A DNA stretch of 64,000 bases from assembly GCF_963678635.1 (NCBI RefSeq), contig NC_087062.1, forward strand, positions 20,511,789-20,575,788, given 5' to 3'. Position numbers and translations under genes: made by a program. Positions 23,100 to 35,902 of the stretch are shown here, piece after piece. Position 1 is the first letter of the stretch. Each line of letters begins with the position of its first letter. The notes under the pieces were generated by a model, which was given only the letters and a program-made list of their open reading frames with translations, was not told where the DNA came from and ran no database searches. This DNA comes from Symsagittifera roscoffensis (lineage: Eukaryota; Xenacoelomorpha; Acoela; Convolutidae).

Positions 23100-24567
23100 T
23101 GGGTTAGGGTAAAAATCCAAGGAGGAAGTTAGTTTCAATAGTGTCGAAAGTTATTAAAAGCTTGGCAAGCAAGCGTATTTTAGTTATAGAGCGAAGCAGT
23201 GGCCAAAGAAGTTCAAGCGCTCTGATGATATTGAATTCTTCGGTAATAGTTGAAAGTTTGCGGTTACAACTTTGTATTAGGTTGTAACGTTTGTGGTTCA
23301 ATTTTAATGCAGAATTTCTAATGAGGCTACTTGGATGCGTTATATGTATTCATGCGGGATATTGATGGGAGTGGAGTCTTCTTGTTAGAAGTTGTTAGTT
23401 AAGGGGCAGCAAAAGATGTACATTTCATGGACAGGGTCGTAGTTACGGAAGATGCCATGTATGATAGTAGATTTAGTACAGTATGAAAAACTTAGAAAGT
23501 ATGGAGATGTGTATATAAAATTAACGAACATGAAGCAATGGTGTGGATTACGGGATGGTTAACTGTGTATATAGTGCCGTTGAATGAATTTCTAAAAAGA
23601 GTAAGTGTGGATTAACATTGTTTTTAACATAACTTCGTGTGAGCAGAGCATATCTCTTTTCTTTGGTAGGAGAATGTTAAATGTTAGTGCAAAGTGATTG
23701 AATTTGTTGAAAAATGATTTATAACCATCAGTATTTGTTAATGCGTGATCAATTTTATTTATTTGTTTTGTAAAAATAAAAAATATAATCTGATTTAATG
23801 AAGAATTTTTCAGTTAGTTGTGGTAGGGTGTTGATGTTAGGGTCCGTGTGGTATGGTGGATTTTCCAGATATCTAGTTACGGTGTGGTCATAGTGATTAA
23901 TAGAGAATTGAGTAGCTTTTTGTGCAATAAATTGATTAAGTGTTTGACTTAAGCCTATGGTTGTGAATTGATTCGTCTGAAGTGCGTTAGTTACTTGTTG
24001 AATGATAGAGTCACAAAATTCGTTATCATCGGTATTATTTCTTAAGGGTACTTCTAGTAGGAAATCCATGAATGTGTTGGGAGTAGGGAAAGTTCATCTT
24101 TGTATTGTGCGCGTTGGGCTGCGTTTTTTCCATTATCATAGGTGTATTGAGGAAAAAAAGGAAGGCTCTGTGTTAAAAACTCAAGTGTATCAGAATGATG
24201 TCGGTGATGGGAAAAAAGTCGAGATGATGATGGACGGCTACTGAGGAATTGTGGTGTAGTGTTAGGGTACTTTTGTTTCATAAAAATTCTGTGTGCACGC
24301 GTATGGTCATTGTGATCAGAGGGGATAGAGGATTCGTATGTTAAAGCTGAATGGGTTGGTGGATGAATAGTTAATGAAATATTTGGTTGATGAATAGTTA
24401 ATGAAATATTTATGTTTTGAATACGTTGCAGGTGAGATATAAAGTCATCTAACTCATGCTCTAATTGATCGTCTGTGATGGTTTTGGGTACATCGGGTGC
24501 CTTAATTGAGAAAGGTGAAAGGATAGGGGTAGCGTCAGTGTGCGAGGAAGGAGAAAGAGAGGGTTCA
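23100..24567 (-). pseudogene. Protein 2 copy in unit B1, degenerate
   Basis: The minus strand carries fragments in order from about 24550 down to 23104: a Ser/His-rich piece ending in SLPFFPQYTY, then 24069-23755 (104 codons with QFTTIGLSQTLNQFIAQKA), then 23301-23104 with EFNIIRALELLWPLL. These match plus-strand 7560-8745. The N-terminal part is replaced by the tandem-duplication junction. Stops and frameshifts separate the pieces. The 104-codon part is nearly identical in B2, showing a recent duplication. Confidence 0.5.
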
Positions 24568-27560
24568 ACTTAATTTGAAAAGGTAATGACCTTGTGCCAA
24601 AAATTCTAAATCCTGATTTGCAATTCGAAGCCTTTATCAAATTAAAAAAAGAAAACTTCTTCATATGTAGATTTAATAAATATATGTAAATGAAATTTTA
24701 TCGAAAGCCAGTCATATACCAAAAACTCGTCGCTCATTCAATTTATTTTTTTATCATCGACGTTTTTTGCTATAAGAAGTAGTAATAGTTCGTGTGTTGT
24801 CATCGAAATCACAATTGTCAGTTTATATCCGGGTTGGCTCACTCATAGAGTAATTTCAGACACGGTACACCGTCTGTTCGTCACGCTATCTAATTTCCGG
24901 CCTCATAGATTCGTGCAACTTCTTAGTCTAATACCAATCGTTATCTTTTTCTGATATCTCCTAGGCTCAATAGATCTAGTGTAAACTCGTATTTTAGAGG
25001 TTAGATATCAGGAACTGTTCTAGAGAAAAGCAACTGTTTGCTAAATTAAATTTATTCTTTTCTGGCTGAAACTATAAAAAGTTTCAGCCTTACAAATTAT
25101 TGTAAGCGTTAGTTATAGATCATGATAGGTTAGTAGGAAGTATTTCATAGAGATAAATTTCGCAATAGTATAATTGAACAAAAATTTTAGTTTTAAACTG
25201 GTTACACCCATTCGGGGTTTAGAGAGTTTTTAAGTTTAAGGTTTTTTGTTGTGAAGGATGGTTGGACAAATTTCTTTTTTCTCGGATTAGATTTTTTTGA
25301 AGCAGTGGCTGCCTGAATGAGGAGATAGAAACAGTTGCTGTGGAGTAGTTGTCTTCATAGAGAGAGAAGGGTACAGTTGCTCAAACTTCAGAAGTTGGTC
25401 TCGTGTATCCAGATCGTGTTGAGTGACCGTGTCAATAAATCAGATTTAAACAATGATGTGTTGATTTCGTTAAGTTAGAGCGAGACTACGTGCATTCTCA
25501 ACTATCATCAAATCGCGAGGTGGGTTTTGACTTTTCTGTCCGAAGCGCCAGATAACTAGGATTCTTATGCGAGTTCAAAATGGAAATGGCCAATGTTCTT
25601 CTTCAACAGGTACCTTTGCTGTGATGTTGGCTCCATACCATAGATTTGCCATCCAGAGTTGGAATGTCATCGAGTTTTTATCTCCTTTTGCTGCTCGTTT
25701 CTTTTGCTCTTGGAAGTTTTTTAATTTTAAATATTTATATCTGCATTTTCTTAGTAAAATCAGTTTTAGTTTTAATTTTCTTTAATTATTTTTGCAGAAG
25801 CGTTTTGTTTAGTTTCGCTTAATTTAAAGAGTTGCTCACCCTAAAACTACTCTCGTCAAAACTAGGAGTGCGTGTCGTAAGCGTGGTTCAACACGGGTGG
25901 TGAGGCCGGCTATACAGAATGCTCAGGACGTCCTCAAATGGTGGGTTGGGCCAATTGCGGGAGTGTAATTTTACCGTCTCTTTGAGCAGATTTTCTTTTT
26001 GTGTTCATTATTTTTTTTTATCAGGTGTTTTTCTGTTTTGGTCTTTGGTTGTTTCCTTTTATTGAGAACAGATGCTTGTTTTGTGTTTTTCTTTTGATTT
26101 TTTGGTGGAAGTTAGTTTCAATAGTGTCGAAAGTTATTAAAAGCTTGGCAAGCAAGCGTATTTTAGTTATAGAGCGAAGCAGTGGCCAAAGAAGTTCAAG
26201 CGCTCTGATGATATTGAATTCTTCGGTAATAGTTGAAAGTTTGCGGTTACAACTTTGTATTAGGTTGTAACGTTTGTGGTTCAATTTTAATGCAGATTTT
26301 CTAATGAGGCTACTTGGATGCGTTATATGTATTCATGCGGGATATTGATGGAAGTGGAGTCTTCTTGTGGGAAGTTGTTAGTTAAGGGGCAGCAAAAGAT
26401 GTACATTTCATGGACAGGGTCGTAGTTACGGAAGATGCCATGTATGATAGTAGATATAGTACAGTATGAAAAATTTAGAAAGTATGGAGATGTGTATATA
26501 ATGTTAACGAACATGAAGCAATGGTGTGGATTACGGGTTGGTTAACTGTGTATATAGTGCCGTTGAATGAATTTCTAAAAAGAGTAAGTGTGGATTAACA
26601 TTGTTTTTAACAAAACTTCGTGTGAGCAGAGCATATCTCTTTTCTTTGGTGTGAGAATGTTAAATGTTAGTGCAAAATGATTGAATTTGTTGAAAAATGA
26701 CTTATAACCATCAATATTTGTTAATGCGTGATCAATTTTATTTATTTGTTTTGTAAAAAGAAAAAATATAATCTGATTTAATGAAGAATTTTTCAGTTAG
26801 TTGTGTTAGGGGGTTGATGTTAGGGTCCGTGTGGTATGGTGGATTTTCCAGATATCTAGTTACGGTGTGGTCATAGTGATTAATAGAGAATTGAGTAGCT
26901 TTTTGTGCAATGAATTGATTAAGTGTTTGACTTAAGCCTATGGTTGTGAATTGATTCGTCTGAAGTGCGTTAGTTACTTGTTGAATGATAGAGTCACAAA
27001 ATTCGCTATCATCGGTATTGTTTCTTAAGGGTACTTCTAGTAGGAAATCCATGAATGTGTTGGGAGTAGGGAAAGTTCATCTTTGTATTGTGCGCGTTGG
27101 GCTGCGTTTTTTCCATTATCATAGGTGTATTGAGGAAAAAATGGAAGGCTCTGTGTTAAAAACTCAAGTGTATCAGAATGATGTCGGTGTTGGGAAAAAA
27201 GTCGAGATGATGATGGACGGCTACTGAGGAATTGTGGTGTAGTGTTAGGGTACTTTTGTTTCATAAAAATTCTGTGTGCACGCGTATGGTCATTGTGATC
27301 AGAGGGGATAGAGGATTCGTATGTTAAAGCTGAATGGGTTGGTGGATGAATAGTTAATGAAATATTTGGTTGATGAAAAGTTAATGAAATATTTATGTTT
27401 TGAATACGTTGCAGGTGAGATATGAAGTCATCTAACTCATGCTCTAATTGATCGTCTGTGATGGTTTTGGGTACATCGGGTGCCTTAATTGAGAAAGGTG
27501 AAAGGATAGGGGTAGCGTCAGTGTGCGAGGAAGGAGAAAGAGAGGGTTCAATAGGTGTAG
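24568..27560. repeat. Tandem duplication unit B2
   Basis: Nearly identical to B1 but lacking about 820 bases corresponding to roughly 22280-23130. Beyond 27546 the sequence continues uniquely into the start of protein 2, so B2 keeps the ancestral right boundary. Confidence 0.8.
24841..26105 (+). repeat. TIR copy in unit B2
   Basis: Starts actcatagagtaatttcag at 24841 and is almost identical to the B1 TIR. Its inner side joins reversed protein 2 after the 820-base deletion. Confidence 0.75.
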
Positions 27561-27703
27561 GGGAGTTATGGGTTGAAAATGTGCCTGGGAAAATTTAATG
27601 GGACTAGATTCAGGGTCGAAAAATTCGTCGTGAGTTTCATTTTTGGAGTTATGAAAATTAGTGATTGTAAAAAAATTGTTTAATTTGAGTCATCTGAGTC
27701 CAT
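26140..27703 (-). pseudogene. Protein 2 copy in unit B2, degenerate, with original start
   Basis: The start codon at 27703 gives MDSDDSN and then a stop, against MDSDDSTNT in the plus copy, so the frame breaks at once. Further fragments (27264-27037, 27052-26738, 26284-26100) follow the same order as the plus copy. Protein 1 lies immediately upstream on the same strand at 28.2-30.8 kb, reproducing the gene order of the 7.36-kb element in inverted orientation. Confidence 0.5.
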
Positions 27704-28199
27704 GCATGGTGAGTTAGAATAAAAACTGGGTAGGGAGGAAAAGATGAGGTTTGAAATTGTAATGAGTGAATCGTGGCGTTGGACATTGATTGGATAGGAA
27801 AGGGAACGGTCGAGGGACCTAATCTGTCGGCTCATCGTGGGCTAAACAGATGATTGTTTTAAGAACGAAAACTTATGACGTGTGGTTATTCTACAATTTA
27901 TTCGCATGTGTCGCCAATGTTCGGTTGTTGGAGTGTTGTAAATTTTAGAGTGTTGTAAACGTTATTCCGTTTTTGTAAACTGTGTAATTGTAATGGTGCT
28001 GTAGTGTCGTATTTTTATTGTCTTGCGTATAACATATTTAACCTTTCTAATATATAATAGGGCCATTTTTCATGTTCGTTTATTGTGTTTAAGAAACTAA
28101 AAATAGTGATTGGTGAAATATTTATTGTGTGATTTTTTTTCTCCGTTTATTTTTAAATAGTCTCTGATGTTTTTAAATTATTTACTGTAGTCTAGTCGG

Positions 28200-30800
28200 T
28201 AGATGTCTGAAAACCTGCATATTCAGCAATTTTTTGTAGTTTTGTTCGATTGATTGTCTCTGGATTGTATCCATTTTAGTGAAAAGTCCTTAAAACTGTT
28301 GAGTTCCGATGTGATGTTTCATACCTGATTCGGAGTAACTGCCTATTAATTGTTGGTTTATGATTGGGTTACGAGCAATTGTGAGTATGCTTTCGGGTGA
28401 AAATGTCTTTAAAGGTGGCATTAAAGATGGGTTAGGAGTTAGGATAAAATAATTAACTTTTTTTGGGTTAAACTGTAGTACCTTGTGGCTATTTTCAGAT
28501 GCAAATGGGACAGCTGGATGCCAAAAACATGTTCGGAGTGATAGGATATTTACAAACTGTACTTTGTCTCTCTTTGTAAGACATAGGTATGCGTTGGTAG
28601 CATCTTATGCCTTCAAAGTGTAATACCAAAGATTGCTTACTTTGAAATCGTTTAAGATAGAGCGGTTGCTGATAACAGGTATCCTGCGTAAGGTATTTTG
28701 AGTACTGCTAAAGCGAACGAATGTAGTCGATGGGTTTATTCTAGTTCATGTAAGTGATTTAGTTTGTCTGATTCCGAAAGTGACATTTTCTAAAAAAAAT
28801 TCTGCTTGTTGTGTACTCTAATTTCAAATCGAGGTGAATCTGATAGTGGATTGTGCCAAAATATGTGTTATTCTTTAGTGAAAGTTCTGCATGTCATATG
28901 CTTTCTTTGTTTTCTGGACGATTTTTTATGAAATAAATATTACGTTATTTATAACGGTATGTAAGATTTTTTGTCTTCTCTAATTCTATTTGGGTCTGCC
29001 ACGTCGAAAATTAGTTTGCTGTTTTCATGTCGAAACCTGTTTCGTTTTCGACACAAATTACTGAAAATTGTTTTCGAAAAAGTGATTTAAGGTATTAGTA
29101 CGCTACCTCAGTTTCGGGGTAGATTTGAAAAACTGTTATTTTATTTTCTATACCATGAAAGTTCTTATATTGATTTCAATTTGACCTTGATCGATCAGGG
29201 TTTATATTGTTAAAGGATGTGGATTCTATAAAGATTGTTTTATGAAATTTTATCATTCTTGCCGGAAATTTAGCGCCTTGAAATTTGGTACCTGTGTCTT
29301 CAGAGAACCAAACAATAGTTGCATGCGTTCGTGTAGTGGGATCGCAATATCCTCGATATTTTCTACAAGGTAAGCGGTTTCCTTAAAATAGAATAGTATC
29401 GTCTTTTGAATCTCGTATTAATTGTACTTTTTCCAATTGAATTTTCCATCGGGTTCAAGATGTAGTATATTTTCTATATTATTTTGGTGAAAAGATTCAT
29501 GATCGAATCTTTTTTTTGTTTCCATTTGAAAATTGTGAAAAAAGTACTTTCGTTTTGGATAATTTTCTTGTGAATTTATATCCTGCTAGAGTTGTAGCTC
29601 GGGTTTTGTAGATACAACAGTTGTTGATTCATTTTCTTGTGGTTCAGATTCTCATTGTGTGACCTGACTAATTGCGTTAGTGAATTTCCCAATCATAATG
29701 TGCAACAGGGAGATCTTGTGGTCCTGTTTGGGGGAAGGATTTTTGCGATTTATAGGTTCAAGATGTACTAAAAAAGAAAAGGTTCCTATTGAAAAAAATA
29801 TTAAAAGATGCATGTGTACGATAGTCCTGAAAAAAGATTATAAAATTGATATAGCCCATGGTCTTTTTTGTATGTCTATCAAATTTGTATACAAGTCCTG
29901 TTGTAATAAAAACCAGGAGGTAAAAATTGAGCAGTGATGTCTGCTGTTGACAATTGTATTGGGTGATGTACTATATTGATTAGTCTTACTGTTATTTCAA
30001 ATTTAACGATTAATTTTTGTTGTGAAAATAATTTTACATTTTGTTCTTGATTGTCCTTGTGGATATGGTGTCTGTATTTGCTTCTGTTTAGTGCCTAATT
30101 ATGTAGTCATTTGCTATCGAGGTGTTGGCCGAAAAGTGGAATGGGTACTGCAGAGAAGTTTCAATTAAAGCGTTAGGGTGTATTTGTACATTGTAATTCA
30201 CGGTATCTGTCGTCTAAGTGACTTGGAAATTTTGTGGGAAATGTAGCTGATGGTGTTTCACCGGTGACTGAAGGTGTTGATGGAAGAGATAATGTATCTG
30301 GTAATGATAATGAGGTATCTGGAGAAATTCCTATGGGATCAATTAGAAGGTTGGGTTCGCCTCGAGGAAATGTTAAGGTCATCCAATGGGGAAGTCTTTT
30401 TGATGAAGTGGGGAATTAAAGGGATTTTCACGAATTTATTCAGGAGTTGGTGTTGAACCTTAATAATCTGATGGATTTTTGTGGGTTTTATCGTGGGAAA
30501 TGTTTTAAGTGGTGGAGAAGTGCTTTGTACTACGGGAAAGGTCTAGAGGGGTTGATGATGGAGATGAGGGCTCCTGAAATGAACTCTTGGTGTTGTTAGA
30601 CTTCTACTGCGTCGAGGGTGAATAAATTGTCTGACTATTGTAGTTGTTATTATTTTGTTGTGGCTTAAGTGTCTTGTTCTGTTCAGATCTTGTTGTAGTG
30701 AGGGGTGAACATTATATGTTGGTTTGTACTGTGGTTCACTTAGGTGTGCTCGACGAACGGCTGCTATCAATGGTTCGGATAATGATGCTTGTTTTTCTTC
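28200..30800 (-). pseudogene. Protein 1 copy C1, degenerate and longer at the N-terminus
   Basis: Minus-strand fragments match plus 4600-6400 (for example KTFSPESILTIARNP near 28400) and extend upstream. The extension includes a 69-codon open piece (30382-30173) rich in Ser, Pro and Thr, and a basic piece (30770-30543). This upstream part is absent from the plus-strand copy, so the original gene was probably about 2.5 kb. No intact frame survives. A surface-glycoprotein-like nature is only a suspicion. Confidence 0.4.
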
Positions 30801-32248
30801 AAAGGTAGAGAGTTTTCTGCAAATGAGATACGAGTGGATGATTCGGGTTGATTTGTTTGACTGGTTAAAGGTGTAGTTTGGGAGTTTTTGTGCTGGTTGG
30901 TTGTCGAGGAGTCTTTAATAGGGTTAGGAGAAGCAATGTTGAAGTTTTTGCCGTATATATTTTTGTTTTATTTCAGTCTGTAATCTTTAGAAGATTCTTC
31001 TGCAAAAATGATTGTAAAAACTGTTGCTAGTACAAAAGCATTTATTGCTTTCTTGATACATTCATAAAGTGTCAAAACTAGAGAAGCTAGTAAGGTGAGA
31101 AAATTTATTAAAACAAGGAAACTGATTTTTCTACTTAGTAAGCTTCGTGCTTTTAAGGAAGTTATTGAGTTTCAAGCTTTTTAAAATTGACATAACGATT
31201 ACAAAATGAAAATTATGAGTTCAAAAAAAGCGGTTGTGAAAAAATACAGAGTTGAAAAAGTGGAAAAGATTGAAAGGAGGTTTAAAAATAATTATCTTAA
31301 ATTGTTGAACTGAGTTGATAAAAGCATTTGAAAAGTAATTTCCTTAATTTTTTTTCTATTTTTTTGGAGTTCATCTCAAGAGGGGTCGATTTGTTTATTA
31401 TTTTTTAACAAGTGGGTTGGGTATGCAGAGTCTTTGTTCAAGAGAAGTCTGGTTCTGGATGTTTCGATATCAACATTTTCATTCTTGTTTTATAATTAGG
31501 GGTTTATGGGAGGTAGAATGTTTTTAGGCTAAAGAATCAGGTTGAATTTTGTTTTTAGGCTTTTTAAAAAAACTATTTTGGGTTAAATTCGGGGTATAAA
31601 TGAGACAATATTGTTGATTTTTCTTATCATTGATTGATGAGAGTTGTAACATTTTTACGACATTTACTTAAATTTTCAAATATGAGGGTAGTGCTTAATG
31701 CTGACCTGGAGGTCTTTGAGTTAGAGTGATAGATCTAGTTCAACTTGAAGATGTATCGGCTAAAAATAGTTATGGTGTTTGAATAGAATTTTGGACGGTA
31801 TCAAGTTAATTGATTGGCTGATTTTGAACTGGCTATTTCTGAGAGAGAAAAGATCATTTGTAATGAGAGTTTCCTTCAAATGAATACGAGAAGTATGGTA
31901 CTGAAATGAAGATTATTATCGTTAATCAAACAGAGGGTTGTTGGAATTCTACTTTCTTTATTATTTTTTGTTGTGGAATAAATTTTTTAAATCTTTTCTT
32001 GGTTAGTTTTTAAGTCGAGATGATTGGCAATGTTGTGTGTTTTTTTATTTTGGTTATTGGAAATTTTATTTGTAGTTTACGGTTAATTTTTTTTGAACTA
32101 TTTGTTTTGGTGTTTTTTTTCTGATTTTTTGTTTGGAATTGTATTGGGTAGCCGCGGTATATGGTTTAAGTTTGTGGATTTTTTTTGATCATTAGTTTCT
32201 GTTGTTTTATCAACAATAGGTTCTTAACGTTGTTCCATTTTTCTAAAC
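30801..32248. other. No gene recognised
   Basis: Very AT-rich, with T-rich runs. It may be further internal sequence of the TIR element, but no TIR in the expected inverted orientation is visible here. Confidence 0.35.
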
Positions 32249-34919
32249 TGTGTAAACGTTATTCCGTTTTTCTAAACTGTGTAATTGTGATGTAGTGTCG
32301 TATTTTTATTGTCTTGCGTAAAATATATCTAACCTTTCTAATATATAGTAGGGCCATTTTTTATGTTCGTTTATTAGGTTTAAAAAACTAAAAATAGTGA
32401 TTGGTGAAATATATTTTGTGTGATTTTATTTCTCCGTTTATTTATAAATAGTCTCTAATGCTTTTAAAATATCCACTGAAGTCTTGTCGGTAGATGTCTG
32501 AAAACCTGCATTTTCAGCAAGTTTTCGAAGGTTTTGATCGATTGGTTGTCTCTGGATTGTATCCATTTTAGTGAAAATTCCGTAAAATTGTTGATTTCGA
32601 ATGTGATGTTTTATATCTGATTTGGAGTAACTGCCTATTAATTGTTAATTTATGTTCGGGTTACGAGCAATCTTGAGTATGCTTTCGGGTGAAAGTTTCT
32701 TCAAAGGTGGCATTAAAGATGGGTTAGGAGTTAGAATAAGATAATTAACTTTTTTTGGGTTAAACTGTAGTACCTTGTGGCTATTTTCAGATGCAAATGG
32801 GACAGCTGGATGCCAAAACATGTTCGGAGTGATAGGATATTTACAAAATGTACTTTGTTTCTCTTTCTAAAAATAAGTTGCTAGCATTTTCTGCCTTCAA
32901 AGTGTAATACCAAATTTTGTTAATTTTGAAATCATTGAAGATTGCTGATAACAGGTATCCTTCGTAAGGTATTTTGAGTACTGCTAAAGCGAAAAAATGT
33001 AGTGAATGTGTTTTTTCTAATTCACATAAGTGATGTAGTGTGTCTGATTCCGAAAGTGACATTTCTTTAAGAAATTCTTCTTATTGTGTAGTCTAATTTC
33101 AAATAGAGGTGATTATGATAGTGTATTACGCCAAAATATGTGTTATTCATTAGTGAAATTTCTTGTTGTCATAAACTTTCTTTGTTTTCTGGACGATTAT
33201 TTATGAATTACAAATTACGTTATTTATAACGGGATGTAAGATTTTTGGTCTTCTCTAATTCTATTTGGGTCTGCCACGTCGAGAATTAGTTTGCTGTTTT
33301 CATGTCGAAACCTGTTTCCTTGTCGAATTTTTCTGAATATTGTGTTTGGAAAACCGTTTAGTGTATTGGTATGCTACCTCAGTTTCAAGGTAGATGTGAA
33401 AAACTGTTAATTTATTTTTTCTATACCATGTATGTTCTTATATTGATTAAAATTTGATCTTGATCGGGTAGGTTTTATTTTATCAAAGGGTGTGGATTCT
33501 ATAATTTTTTCTTGAGAAATTTTATCAATCTTGCAAGAATTTTAGCGCCTTGAAATTTGGTACCTGTGTTTTCAGAGAACCAAACAATAGTTTCATGCGT
33601 TCATGTAGTGGGATCGCAATATCCTTGATAATTGCTACAAGGTAAGCGGATTCCTTAAAATAGAATAGTATCGTCTTTTAATTCTCGTATTAATTGTACT
33701 TTTTCTAATTGAGTTTCCAATCGAAAAACATTATTTCTTGCTAGCTTGACTTTTTGTATCTGCTCCGCAGTTTGACGGGTTATTTATTCTAACTTAAGCT
33801 ATCCAAATTTTATAATGTAAGCAATAGGTTGAAAGTCCGTGTGCGCCAAGATAAGGAAATTTATTGGCTACATTGATATGACATTGGTGGTGTTCAAGTC
33901 CTGCTTGATGTGCAGATTCTGGAAAAACTTGAAAACTACTAATTTACGATTTTGGGTTTTTTCTTTGGGTAAAGTCTTTTTTACAATCTTCGAGTTCAAG
34001 ATGTATGATACTCTCTATAATACTTTGGTGAAAAGATTCATGATCGAGTCTTTTTTTTCCATTTGAAACTTGTAAAAATTGTACTTTCGTTTTGGAGAAA
34101 TTTCTTGTGAATTTATATCCTGTTAGAGTTGTAGCTCGGGCTTTTGAGTAATTTGTAGCTACAACTGTTGTTGATTCAAATTCTTGTGGTTCAGATTTCC
34201 GTTGTGTGACCTGACTAATTACGTTAGTTAACTTCACAATCATAATGTGTAACAAGGAGATCTTGTGGTCCTGTTAGGGGGAAGGGTTTCAGTGATTTAT
34301 AGGTTCAAGATGTAATTAAAAGAAAAAGTTCCTGTTGAAAAAACTATTAAGAGATGCATGTGTACAATGAGTCCTGAAAAAAGATTATAAAATGTTATGT
34401 AACTCATGGTCTTCTTTGTATGTCTATCGAATTTGTATATTAATCCTGTTGTGATAAAAATGCGGGGTTAAAAATTGAGCGTTGATGTCTGCTGTTGACA
34501 ATTGTATTGGGTGATGTACTAAATTTTTTAGTCTTACTGTTATTTCAAATTTAAGATTTCAGTTTTGTTGTGAAAATAGTTGTATATTCTGTTCTTGATT
34601 GTCCTTGTGGATATAGTGTCTGTATTTCCTTCTGTTTAGTGCCTAATTATGTAGTCAATTGCTATCGAGGTGTTGGCCAAAAAGTGGAAGGGGTGCTACA
34701 GAGAAGTTTCAATGAAAGCGTTAGGGTGTACTTGTACATTGTATTTCACGGTATATGTCGTCTAAGTGACTTGGAAATTTTGTGGGAAATGTAGCTGATG
34801 GTGTTTGACCGGTGACTGAAGGTGTTGATGGAAGGGATAACGTTTTGGGTAATGATAAGGAGGTATCTGGAGAAATTCCTATGGGATCATTTAGAAGGTT
34901 GGGTTCGCCTCGAGAAAAT
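32249..34919 (-). pseudogene. Protein 1 copy C2, degenerate
   Basis: A diverged copy of 27950-30370. The best piece is 33062-32841 (73 codons, with ALAVLKIPYEGYLLS, matching LKLPYSGYFLSG on the plus strand). Another is 34255-33944, with KARATTLTGYKFT. Homology to C1 ends abruptly at 34919, where LTR-like sequence of a retroelement begins, so this is a broken edge. Confidence 0.4.
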
Positions 34920-35845
34920 GCTTCGTCGTTGTATAAAAAATTAGCAACCCTCAGTTTCTAAAAACATAAATGCAATTAAAGGTAAGGCAATGGAATGCGT
35001 TTGAACGTACGGAAACACCCAGGCCTTTGTAACATTCGCCCGGAAGTATATATTGACGGAAAATAAAGCTAGGTTATGAAACGACCGGCTAGCGTCTAAG
35101 CACAGCTTTGCATGCTTTTAATCGCATCTACCAAAGCCAGTGTAATGTGTGGTTCATTAAAATCGGGTCTAAAAAATTAGTACCAAACCGCAAAAATCAA
35201 TTTAATTAAAGGCAAAAATAGTGAGCTCATGGCTGGGTCTCAATATCCCCAGAAAACGAGGTCACTCCTAAAAACACAGCTACCATTTATCATCATATTA
35301 CTAGTGTTTTTGTTTAGTAGATAAAAACCATCATATCCATCGGAAATGGATCAACCCTTTCCCCCAACTCCTAGCTTCTCATGATCTGAAAAAAGAAATA
35401 GATGTTAATTAAATTCAGTTCAAGGCATTCCGAGAAGCTAAGACTTGTATAAACTTAGTATTTACTGTCTTTCCGAAGACTCTTTTGGATTTGTGGTCTC
35501 CACCAAATAAGTTCTCACTTCAGCGCCAGGAAGGGCTGCAATCTCGGCTCTCGGCCTTTCCGATTGATTAAACTCCCAACTGGTTTGACCATCGATAATC
35601 GTTCCTCTGAATTTTGCGGTTTCTCAGTTGTCGCAAAAAGTCGAGCTCATGACGTGTCGTTTTTTTGTATGAATTTTTGAAAATTATTTTGTCACTCCAA
35701 TTTAATTTCTTCCAATTCATTCAACTGAAAGATTAACACCACTTGTCGTCTAAGACAGCCAACTTTCTCAATAAACTGCTCCAGATAACAATTCGTTTCT
35801 GACACGCATTTCAAGCCATTCTGGTCGAATGTCACATACGCCTCG
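34920..35845 (-). repeat. 3' LTR-like fragment of the minus-strand retroelement
   Basis: In reverse complement this matches 42965-43930 at about 70-75 percent. Anchors are gacattcgaccagaat at the outer edge and a 28-base identical tract from tgagaagctagg to a purine run ggggga-aaggg. The segment follows the coding end of the minus element, as a 3' LTR would. It is truncated at 34920, so LTR length cannot be measured here. Confidence 0.5.
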
Positions 35846-35902
35846 GAAAGCCCGGTCAATGTACTCATTGAACTTCGATTGACTCATCAGAATGCTACAG
35901 TG

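Larger units (their letters stand above)
20748..24567. repeat. Tandem duplication unit B1
   Basis: The unit starts at aacttaatttgaaaaggtaatga and ends at gagagggttcaa, where unit B2 begins with the same sequence. It contains TIR flank, a full TIR copy (21016-22310), a spacer of about 820 bases absent from B2, and the minus-strand C-terminal part of protein 2. Confidence 0.8.
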
